Shown: one piece after another, positions 7,277 to 13,054 of the stretch | How the letters are laid out: each line of letters starts with the position of its first letter | Numbering within the stretch: position 1 is the first letter of the stretch | Notes under the pieces: model-generated | Seen by the model: the letters and a program-made list of their open reading frames with translations, nothing else | What the model was told of the DNA's origin: nothing | The model's database searches: none | Translations under genes and position numbers: made by a program | Source of the DNA: Syntrophomonadaceae bacterium | Lineage (GTDB): Bacteria; Bacillota_D; Dethiobacteria; DTU022 | Assembly: GCA_003562605.1 (NCBI GenBank) | Contig: PWUG01000332.1 | Coordinates: 1-13,054, forward strand | DNA length: 13,054 nt | Direction: 5' to 3'

Positions 7277-7690
7277 TTATTGCACCGGTATGAATTCATA
7301 ACTTATTTGGCCATCAGGCAGGGAAATGGTTTGCACCTTAACGTTCATCCCAATACTTAGCTGATCTTCAGGAAAATCTGCGTTAAACCGCCCAAATACT
7401 TTTACTTTATCGAAATCGGCAACCGCAAGCACATAGGGAACATCTTCCTCGAAACCGGTCGGCCCAAAACAGGCCCTGGTAAAGCTGAGCAGTTTGCCAT
7501 CACCTTCTACTTTTTGCCAGGCCATGTCACTGCTCATGCAGGAAGCACAATCCGCCCTGGGAGGGAAAAAAGTACGTTCACAAACACGGCACTTCGTGGC
7601 ATAAAGTCCCTCTTTTTCAAGGTAATCGACAAAAGGACCGGCTTTTGTCTGCGAAGTAAAACTAACCCTTCCAAACCTTTCAAAACCCAT
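7277..7690 (-). CDS. DUF35 family protein: rubredoxin-like zinc ribbon plus OB-fold, probable acyl-CoA thiolase partner
   Basis: DUF35/OB-fold proteins bind acyl-CoA and work as the small partner of thiolases or hydratases; BbsA with BbsB in toluene degradation is one example. The 137-residue protein has a zinc ribbon with C34, C37, C48 and C51, followed by a beta-rich OB-fold region (about 60-137) with GKLLSFTRA and VFGRF. This is the family's usual domain order and length. The start is the ATG at 7690, preceded by GGGGAGG at about eight bases; an upstream ATG at 7774 would read through that site. The gene directly precedes oah on the same strand. No thiolase occurs in the window, so the partner must lie elsewhere. 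Cleavage of 3-oxopimeloyl-CoA is an attractive but unproven role. Confidence 0.85.
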   Translation of the reverse strand: MGFERFGRVSFTSQTKAGPFVDYLEKEGLYATKCRVCERTFFPPRADCASCMSSDMAWQKVEGDGKLLSFTRACFGPTGFEEDVPYVLAVADFDKVKVFGRFNADFPEDQLSIGMNVKVQTISLPDGQISYEFIPVQ

Positions 7691-8032
7691 CTTAACAACC
7701 TCCCCGAAACTGATCATCCTCAAACAAGTTAAAGATTGATTGCGAACAAGATGTTTAAATATTTCTTCATACAAAGAGAAAAACCTTTTTCAATAGAGCT
7801 GCAGGTGATATTGAATCCCTTAGGCTCTATCCACAGTTACTTTAAGCTTAACCAAAGCGAACCAATAAAAATATCCCTTAAAAGCATGGAATCAAGATTA
7901 AAAAAGAGTGAAAACAGGGCTAACACCTTCGGTTGAGCACCTTAATAACCATAAAGACAGGATTGGCACTAGAAAGAATGCCGCCAACCCGACAAAAACA
8001 TAGGAATTTAAAAACTTGAGTTTAATCAGCGG
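7691..8032. other. Non-coding gap between the aryl-CoA ligase and DUF35 genes
   Basis: This 342-base AT-rich stretch is the longest gap between genes here. A 66-codon open frame on the plus strand (7736-7936) lacks a ribosome site and looks like chance. The right side holds only weak inverted repeats, such as AAACT-TG-AGTTT near 8012-8023, and no convincing terminator for the ligase gene. The left side holds a possible promoter for the DUF35-oah-dch-had unit. No tRNA-like or riboswitch-like structure was recognised. Confidence 0.6.
7766..7793 (-). promoter_or_regulatory. Possible sigma-70-type promoter for the DUF35-oah-dch-had unit
   Basis: On the minus strand TTGAAA (7793-7788) and TATGAA (7771-7766) are separated by 16 bases. 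The first matches the -35 consensus at five of six positions and the second the -10 consensus at four. Transcription would begin near 7758, about 70 bases before the DUF35 start. The region is AT-rich, so chance matches are common. Confidence 0.28.
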
Positions 8033-9328
8033 CTAAGTGCGCTGATCGATAACCCGAACCGCCTTTCCTTCAAATCTGGGCAGACTGCCAAGTGGTTGGA
8101 TAGTAACCGGGCACTTTATGGCAAGACACTGGTAAAGCTCCTTTTCCAGGGACGCTAAAAATTGCTCATCGATATGAATTCCGATAACAGGTTCGATCTC
8201 AATTTTCAGGGTGTGTAATCCCTTTTTGTCTCCCACAACAAGCTGCCAATTTTCACTGAGTTCGTCATGATTCAGTAAAATATGTTCGACCTGACTGGGA
8301 TATACATTTGTTCCGCTGACCAAAATCATGTCATCCAGCCGGCCAACAAATTGAACAATTCGCGGATGGGTACGACCGCATTCACAGGTATCGGTGCTGA
8401 TCACGACATTATCACCGGTGCGGTAGCGTAATAACGGCATCACCTCGAAACTGAGGTTACTGATGACCAGCTCTCCCGGCTGTCCCTTTTCCACATCTTC
8501 ATGTGTTTCCGGATCAAGCACTTCTGCCAGGTAATGATCGGCCCAGATATGAATCCCGCTTCCATTTTCACAGTCCATGGCAATCGGCCCGCCCATTTCG
8601 GTCAAACCATAGCAGCGCCTCATCCCTCCGCCATGAGCTTTGTAGCCGAGACGAGTGTTAATTCTGTCCATAAGCTCATCAGAACAAGGTTCTCCACCAT
8701 GGAAACCGAGCCTCAGTTTCAAATCTTTCACCGGATCGATCCCGTGTTCCAGGGCAAATTCGGCCATATAGGCTGCATAAGAAGGAGTTCCGGTAAATAC
8801 AGTTGTCCCCCATTCCTGCATTAACCGCAGCTGTCTCTCGGTACCACCTGCTCCGGTAGGTATAACCTTAGCTCCGACCAGCTCAAGCCCGTAATGAAAA
8901 CCGAATCCCCCGGTAAAAAGCCCCAGCCCGTGTGCCTGTTGGACAACATCTTCTTTGCGCAATCCACCCCCAACAAAGTTTCGTGCCATACACCTGGCCC
9001 AGACATCGAGATCGTTCTTACTGTAAACCATCGGGGTTGGAACACCCGTAGTTCCAGAGGTCATGTGCACACGATAAACATCATTCCAATCCCCGGAAAC
9101 AAGACCGGTAGGGTAATTCTCACGCAAATCGTCCTTGGTCATAAAAGGCACCTTCTTGATATCTTCCCAATCCTTGATTTCGTCGGGATGTAAACCGGCT
9201 TGATCAAAACGTTCTTTTATAAACGGGTTTCCATAAACAAGCCGGGCCTGCTTTTTAAATTTATCCAACTGGATTTCTTGCAGCTCATCCTGGGGCATGG
9301 TTTCCCATTTTTGCTCGAAAAAAGCCAT
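8033..9328 (-). CDS. Phenylacetate-CoA ligase family (PaaK-type) aryl-CoA ligase
   Basis: PaaK-type enzymes activate aryl or arylalkyl carboxylates with ATP to the acyl-adenylate and then to the CoA thioester. The 431-residue length is normal. Visible motifs are the P-loop SGTTGVPTP at 91-99, YGLTE at 240-244, YRTGD at 302-306, the CECGR segment at 315-319 typical of PaaK proteins, GRLDDMI at 329-335 and the C-terminal RFEGKAVRV at 418-426, where K422 is the likely catalytic lysine. An AAGGAGG lies about 12 bases before the ATG. It follows the 3-hydroxyacyl-CoA dehydrogenase gene by 59 bases, so the two are probably one transcript. In this setting the substrate may be benzoate, phenylacetate or a substituted benzoate; the sequence alone does not decide. 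A different ligase family member lies across the divergent promoter. Confidence 0.9.
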   Translation of the reverse strand: MAFFEQKWETMPQDELQEIQLDKFKKQARLVYGNPFIKERFDQAGLHPDEIKDWEDIKKVPFMTKDDLRENYPTGLVSGDWNDVYRVHMTSGTTGVPTPMVYSKNDLDVWARCMARNFVGGGLRKEDVVQQAHGLGLFTGGFGFHYGLELVGAKVIPTGAGGTERQLRLMQEWGTTVFTGTPSYAAYMAEFALEHGIDPVKDLKLRLGFHGGEPCSDELMDRINTRLGYKAHGGGMRRCYGLTEMGGPIAMDCENGSGIHIWADHYLAEVLDPETHEDVEKGQPGELVISNLSFEVMPLLRYRTGDNVVISTDTCECGRTHPRIVQFVGRLDDMILVSGTNVYPSQVEHILLNHDELSENWQLVVGDKKGLHTLKIEIEPVIGIHIDEQFLASLEKELYQCLAIKCPVTIQPLGSLPRFEGKAVRVIDQRT

Positions 9329-9387
9329 TATATTTATCTTCCTCCTTCAGGGTAAAGCATATTCATTAAGAATAATTAAACCTGAGC

Positions 9388-10239
9388 TTAATGATCATAC
9401 CAGCCTGCTCCGGTTTTTTTACCAAGCCTGCCCGCTCTGATCAGTGCTTTGATTGCCTGCGGCGGATTCCAGCGTGTTTCCTTGAATTCATCATAAAAGT
9501 AGTTCATTACAAAATAAGCAATATCAACCCCGGTAAAATCCTGGAGCTCGAATGGACCCATGGGGTAATTTAAGCCTGTCTTTATTGCCGTATCGATATC
9601 TTCCGGTGAAGCCACACCTTCCTCCAGGAGGCGGATCGCTTCAGCAAACTGGGCAATCAAAATTCGGTTGACAATAAATCCCGGGGAATCTTTCTTCACT
9701 TCTACAGTTACCTTACCCATTTTTTTTGCTACGGCGTCGAGTTCCGCGATTGTTTCATCACTGGTGTAATAGCCCCTGATGATCTCAACCAGCTTCATCA
9801 GAGCCGGTGGATTGAAGAAATGCATGCCGGCAAATAATTCCGGCCTCTTTGTCGCACCGGCCAACACAGTAATCGACATTGAGGAAGTGTTCGAAGCCAG
9901 GAGCGCTCCCGGTTTGCAAACCTGTTCAAGTTCACTAAACGCCTTCTTTTTTTGTTCAAGATCTTCAATAATTGCTTCAATTACCAGATCAGCTGCATTA
10001 AAATCAGAAATAGAAGTTGTTCGGGTAATGCGAGATAAACTTTCAGCCTTCTGCTCCTCGGTTAACCGGCCTTTTTCAATACTTTTATCCAAAAATGCCG
10101 TCATTTTTGCAAGGGCCCGATCTACGAAAGACATCTCCACATCACAAAGAACTACCTCGAACCCGGACTGAGCAGCAACCTGGGCTATACCTCCACCCAT
10201 TGCACCGGCGCCCAATATGCCAATTTTTGAAATAGCCAC
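9388..10239 (-). CDS. 3-hydroxyacyl-CoA dehydrogenase (3-hydroxybutyryl- or 3-hydroxypimeloyl-CoA type)
   Basis: This NAD(P)-dependent enzyme oxidises a 3-hydroxyacyl-CoA to the 3-oxoacyl-CoA. The 283-residue single-function form begins with the Rossmann motif GAGAMGGGIA at 10-19. It has the expected catalytic residues S119, H140 and E152 and the conserved N191, at the spacing of the mammalian enzyme. The C-terminal helical domain contains LNYPMGPFELQDFTGVD (223-239). The start is a GTG at 10239 behind AAGGAGGT; the codon is unusual but the N-terminal MAISKIGILG pattern fits. Because Oah yields 3-hydroxypimeloyl-CoA, this is a natural candidate for the next step. It equally resembles 3-hydroxybutyryl-CoA dehydrogenases used later in the route to acetyl-CoA. 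It is first in its leftward transcript. Confidence 0.92.
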   Translation of the reverse strand: MAISKIGILGAGAMGGGIAQVAAQSGFEVVLCDVEMSFVDRALAKMTAFLDKSIEKGRLTEEQKAESLSRITRTTSISDFNAADLVIEAIIEDLEQKKKAFSELEQVCKPGALLASNTSSMSITVLAGATKRPELFAGMHFFNPPALMKLVEIIRGYYTSDETIAELDAVAKKMGKVTVEVKKDSPGFIVNRILIAQFAEAIRLLEEGVASPEDIDTAIKTGLNYPMGPFELQDFTGVDIAYFVMNYFYDEFKETRWNPPQAIKALIRAGRLGKKTGAGWYDH

Positions 10240-10293
10240 CTGGATATTACCTCCTTAAATTTTTTAAAGAATTTTTCGCACAGAAGATAAAAA

Positions 10294-10345
10294 TTGTTCA
10301 CCATTGACTTAATATTATAAAATATGATTAAATTTTGCTATCACC
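10294..10345. promoter_or_regulatory. Overlapping divergent promoters, candidate
   Basis: On the plus strand TTGTTC (10294-10299) and TATAAA (10316-10321) are 16 bases apart, which could serve the acyl-CoA synthetase with a leader of about 180 bases. On the minus strand a perfect TATAAT lies at 10319-10314 and could serve the dehydrogenase, but its -35 position (10342-10337) is a poor match. The two -10 elements overlap, so the two directions would exclude each other. This is inferred from consensus only, in AT-rich DNA. Confidence 0.33.
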
Positions 10346-10378
10346 TAAAAGAGGGATTTTTGCATCAGAAGGGTGATA
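10339..10378. promoter_or_regulatory. Inverted repeat TATCACC-N26-GGTGATA, candidate operator
   Basis: TATCACC (10339-10345) and GGTGATA (10372-10378) are exact inverted copies with centres 33 bases apart, close to three helical turns. The left half overlaps the expected -35 region of the leftward promoter. No regulator gene is present in the window, so the binding protein is unknown. Seven-base arms can occur by chance. Confidence 0.3.
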
Positions 10379-10508
10379 AACGGGTTACCTCTTGTTAAAA
10401 ACGATTTTTCAGAAGGGAATAATATAAATATGAAGAATAAAAATTATGGCGATAACAATTTTTCTTGTGTCTTGCAGGTAAAAATCTAATTCGGGAGTTG
10501 GAACAAAT

Positions 10509-12080
10509 ATGACTGTGAGCAACTGGATGCACGTCGGAACCGCCCTCAAGACCAATGCGTTAAAGTATCCCGAGCGATTGGGTTGCCAGGATAAAAATAA
10601 AAGCTTTTCTTTCAAAGAATGGAATGATAGAGCATGCCGTATTGCCAATGGGCTGCAAAATATCGGAGTAGGTTACGGGGACCGGGTTGCTGTTCTTGCT
10701 TATAACAGGGTTGAGTGGATGGAGATCTACGCAGCCTGCGCCAAGGGAGGCCAGGTGGTCGTACCAATCATGTTCCGCCTGACGCCACTGGAATATGAAT
10801 ATATCGTCAATCATGCAGAGTGTAAAGCTTTCATAGTGGAAAACCCTTTTATCGAAGGGGTTAACAGCATACGAGACAATTTAGGAACCATTCCTTCAGA
10901 TAATTTCATCTCTATCGGAGATGGGAAAGAGCCGGAAGGGTATATCGATTATGAAAAATTTATTGAACAGAGCCCGGCCGGGGAACCGGACGTAATAGTT
11001 GACTCCGCGGATACATGGACGATCATGTATACCTCCGGGACCACCGGCAGGCCTAAGGGCGCAGTCAGGACTCATGAAAGCTATAGCGCCCAATACCTGC
11101 TCAGCAACATCAATATGGGAGTCAGCCCTGATGATAAAATATTACTGGTGATGCCGATGTGCCATGTAAACTCGATTTACTACTCATTTGCCTATACGCT
11201 TCTGGCAGCGCCGGTTATGGTCTACAGCATGGTTACCTTCGACCCTGAGGACCTATTGAAAACAATTTCAGAATACAAGATTACCTACACCTCGCTGGTT
11301 CCGACTCACTACATCATGATCCTCGGTTTGCCGGACGAGGTGAAACATAAATATGACGTAAGCTGTATCAGGCAGCTGTTAATTTCTTCCGCACCGGCCA
11401 GAAAAGAACTGAAACTGGCAATTATGGATTACTTCAAATCGGCGGAACTCTGGGAAGCTTACGGTTCTACAGAGGCCGGTTTGGTTACCTACCTGCGGCC
11501 GGAAGAACAGTTTGCCAAGCTTGGGTCGATCGGGCGGGAAATATTCGGCAGCAATCGGATCAAACTACTTGACGAAAATAAAAAAGAGGTTCCGGAAGGT
11601 GAGGTAGGAGAACTTTACAGCTGCTCGCCAATTGTATTTAAAGAATACTGGAAAGACCCTGAGAAAACCACGGCAGCCTTTGACGGCAAGTGGTGCTCTG
11701 CCGGAGATATGGCCATGAGAGACGAAGAGGGATATTATTACCTGGTCGATCGAAAACAGAACATGATTATAACAGGCGGAGAAAATGTTTATCCTTCCGA
11801 GGTTGAAAATGCTGTAGCCACGCATCCTGCAGTAAAGAATGTTGCGGTAATCGGAGTCCCTGATGAAAAATGGGGAGAAGCCGTCAAGGCTGTGATTGTT
11901 TTATACAGGGAATATCAACCATCTGAAGAACTTTCCGTGGAAATCATCGCATACTGCAAAGATAAAATTGCCGGTTACAAACGGCCCAAATCGATAGATT
12001 TTATCAGGGATGAAGAGCTGCCCCTTACGGCAACGGGTAAAATTCTGCATCGGGTCCTGCGAGATAAATACGGTTGTTAA
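10509..12080 (+). CDS. AMP-forming acyl-CoA synthetase (fatty acid/aromatic acid-CoA ligase, ANL superfamily)
   Basis: This adenylate-forming ligase activates a carboxylic acid to its CoA ester. It is 523 residues, with motif A3 YTSGTTGRPKG at 174-184, A5 YGSTE at 318-322, SAGD at 397-400, the hinge region DRKQNMI with GGENVYPSE at 414-431, and the C-terminal LTATGKILH (506-514) where K511 is the catalytic lysine. The overall pattern is like FadD/CaiC-type ligases and is unrelated at subfamily level to the PaaK-type ligase. It is the only rightward gene and is divergent from the dehydrogenase. GGGAG at 10493-10497 lies 11 bases before the ATG, slightly farther than ideal. The substrate could be benzoate, an alicyclic acid or a fatty acid; the sequence does not settle it. 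Confidence 0.9.
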   Translation: MTVSNWMHVGTALKTNALKYPERLGCQDKNKSFSFKEWNDRACRIANGLQNIGVGYGDRVAVLAYNRVEWMEIYAACAKGGQVVVPIMFRLTPLEYEYIVNHAECKAFIVENPFIEGVNSIRDNLGTIPSDNFISIGDGKEPEGYIDYEKFIEQSPAGEPDVIVDSADTWTIMYTSGTTGRPKGAVRTHESYSAQYLLSNINMGVSPDDKILLVMPMCHVNSIYYSFAYTLLAAPVMVYSMVTFDPEDLLKTISEYKITYTSLVPTHYIMILGLPDEVKHKYDVSCIRQLLISSAPARKELKLAIMDYFKSAELWEAYGSTEAGLVTYLRPEEQFAKLGSIGREIFGSNRIKLLDENKKEVPEGEVGELYSCSPIVFKEYWKDPEKTTAAFDGKWCSAGDMAMRDEEGYYYLVDRKQNMIITGGENVYPSEVENAVATHPAVKNVAVIGVPDEKWGEAVKAVIVLYREYQPSEELSVEIIAYCKDKIAGYKRPKSIDFIRDEELPLTATGKILHRVLRDKYGC

Positions 12081-12142
12081 AGTTAATTAGTTTGAAAATT
12101 TTTTAGCAAACAATACGGCTTATAGCTATAGCAAGCAGGAAT
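12081..12142. other. Convergent gap without a clear terminator
   Basis: Two genes converge on this short AT-rich gap. A weak GTTTG/CAAAC stem (12090-12111) and a 10-base palindrome TATAGCTATA (12121-12130) are visible. Neither has the GC-rich stem and T run of a good intrinsic terminator, so transcripts may overlap here. Confidence 0.4.
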
Positions 12143-13054
12143 TTAACTCATGGTTGTCTTTTCTTCAATTGGTTTGTTCAGGAAGAAAGATAAAATCAAG
12201 ACTGCTGCACAGGCAATAACCAGAATTATATAAGCACCATAGAAGTCACCCTGCCGGTCAAAAAGATAACCCGTTATCAGAGGAAACAACCCGCCGGCCC
12301 CAAGTCCCGTAAAAATTAAACCGTAAACCAGACCCAAATCTTTTTCTCCGAAATATGCAGCAATGGTTGCCGGAAAAAGAGTATAGAGCCCACCGTACAC
12401 CAATCCCAGGATCGAAACGATGAATCCCATCGAGAATGGGGAAGTGGCCTGTAAAAGCAAAACAAGGGCCAGGAGAGTGACGCTGAAATCCAGCGTCATT
12501 GCTTTTTTAGGCCCGATCCGATCTGTCACAAAACCGGCAGCGATCCTTCCAACTGCATTAAAAAAAGCAAACAACGCTACGAGGATATAACCCAGGCCAT
12601 AAGATGCCTGAACTCGGGCCATAGTATCGAGATGGGTTACAAAGGTAACCCCAATACCGGTAGCGACCCAGAACATAAGCCAGAGCATAATAATCTGAGG
12701 AACCCGAAACATCCTGTACCAGGGTCCTGACAAGGTCAAATTTTTCGACTGGGCGATATAGTCGGGAGGGTTATTTATAAAACGCGACAGCAAGGTTATG
12801 CCGCCCAATATCAATAAACCGAGAACCACGAAGGTAACTCTCATACCAAAACCAGCCAGATAAAAAACCAGTGGAGCCATTAAAAATGCGGAAATGCCAG
12901 AACCGGTTACTACCACCCCTGCGACAATTCCTTTTTTCCCCGGTGCAAACCATTTCATGGCTGCCGGGGTTGCAGAAGCATAACAGCATGCTGCACCGAA
13001 ACCATAAACCCCACCCCATAGGATAGCCAGCCCTGCCGGGCTAAGGAAAAGTGC
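12143..13054 (-). CDS. MFS transporter, oxalate/formate antiporter-like, 5' end beyond window
   Basis: This is an integral membrane carrier of the major facilitator superfamily. The frame is open to the window edge, so an ATG at 12958 is internal and not the start; 303 residues are visible. They begin within a helix and continue through CYASATPAAMKWFAPGKKG, the loop motif that recalls oxalate/formate antiporter (OFA) members. About nine or ten hydrophobic segments follow, consistent with helices 3 to 12; helices 1 and 2 are missing. A GRIAAGFVTDRIGPKK motif marks the loop after helix 8. It is convergent with the acyl-CoA synthetase. In a benzoyl-CoA cluster it may import an aromatic or alicyclic acid or exchange a product, but the substrate cannot be read from the sequence. 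Confidence 0.88.
   Translation of the reverse strand, partial: ALFLSPAGLAILWGGVYGFGAACCYASATPAAMKWFAPGKKGIVAGVVVTGSGISAFLMAPLVFYLAGFGMRVTFVVLGLLILGGITLLSRFINNPPDYIAQSKNLTLSGPWYRMFRVPQIIMLWLMFWVATGIGVTFVTHLDTMARVQASYGLGYILVALFAFFNAVGRIAAGFVTDRIGPKKAMTLDFSVTLLALVLLLQATSPFSMGFIVSILGLVYGGLYTLFPATIAAYFGEKDLGLVYGLIFTGLGAGGLFPLITGYLFDRQGDFYGAYIILVIACAAVLILSFFLNKPIEEKTTMS

Noticed and set aside
7691..7774. 28-residue N-terminal extension of the DUF35 protein
   Set aside because: GGGGAGG lies within it at the right distance from the ATG at 7690, and the shorter protein has the usual family length.
7736..7936. 66-codon plus-strand frame in the largest gap
   Set aside because: No Shine-Dalgarno site, no recognisable domain, and low-complexity AT-rich coding; best treated as chance.
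12081..12142. Bidirectional terminator between the synthetase and the transporter
   Set aside because: The stems seen are short and AT-rich or lack a T run, so they fall short of an intrinsic terminator.

Overview
The window reads as a catabolic gene cluster for anaerobic breakdown of aromatic acids through benzoyl-CoA. Three neighbouring minus-strand genes are recognisable as the post-ring-reduction segment of the pathway: 6-oxocyclohex-1-ene-1-carbonyl-CoA hydrolase (oah/bamA), cyclohexa-1,5-diene-1-carbonyl-CoA hydratase (dch/bamR) and 6-hydroxycyclohex-1-ene-1-carbonyl-CoA dehydrogenase (had/bamQ). Strong AAGGAGG-type ribosome sites, GTG and TTG starts, a tungsten aldehyde oxidoreductase and many Fe-S ligands suggest a strict anaerobe, most likely a Gram-positive clostridial or Peptococcaceae-like organism. 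The organism is an inference; no 16S or other taxonomic marker is present.

Layout, left to right (ten of the eleven genes read leftward except where stated): 1-448 four-cluster Fe-S protein, cut by the window edge; 464-2320 aldehyde:ferredoxin oxidoreductase family protein; 2350-3723 FAD/NAD(P)H oxidoreductase. These three look like one aldehyde oxidoreductase complex of the AorABC kind. A GC-rich leftward hairpin at 3797-3833 then separates them from had (3927-4994), dch (5019-5783), oah (5975-7105) and a DUF35 zinc-ribbon/OB-fold protein (7277-7690). After a 342-base gap come a PaaK-type aryl-CoA ligase (8033-9328) and a 3-hydroxyacyl-CoA dehydrogenase (9388-10239). An AT-rich divergent promoter region (10240-10508) leads rightward into a second, unrelated acyl-CoA synthetase (10509-12080). 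A convergent MFS transporter of the oxalate/formate antiporter type (12143 to the edge) closes the window.

Inferred joint role: the transporter imports an organic acid, one or both ligases activate it to a CoA thioester, and a benzoyl-CoA reductase not in this window makes the dienoyl-CoA. Dch, Had and Oah then hydrate, oxidise and open the ring to 3-hydroxypimeloyl-CoA. The 3-hydroxyacyl-CoA dehydrogenase can take the next oxidation, and a thiolase, perhaps partnered by the DUF35 protein, would follow; no thiolase lies here. The aldehyde oxidoreductase trio may handle aromatic aldehydes or move low-potential electrons between ferredoxin, NAD(P)H and carboxylates.

The least conventional parts are the AOR/Fe-S/FAD trio beside the benzoyl-CoA genes, the DUF35 gene without its usual thiolase, the structured gap at 3742-3926, and the divergent promoter with a long-spaced inverted repeat. 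No tRNA, rRNA, CRISPR array, insertion sequence or phage gene was seen.
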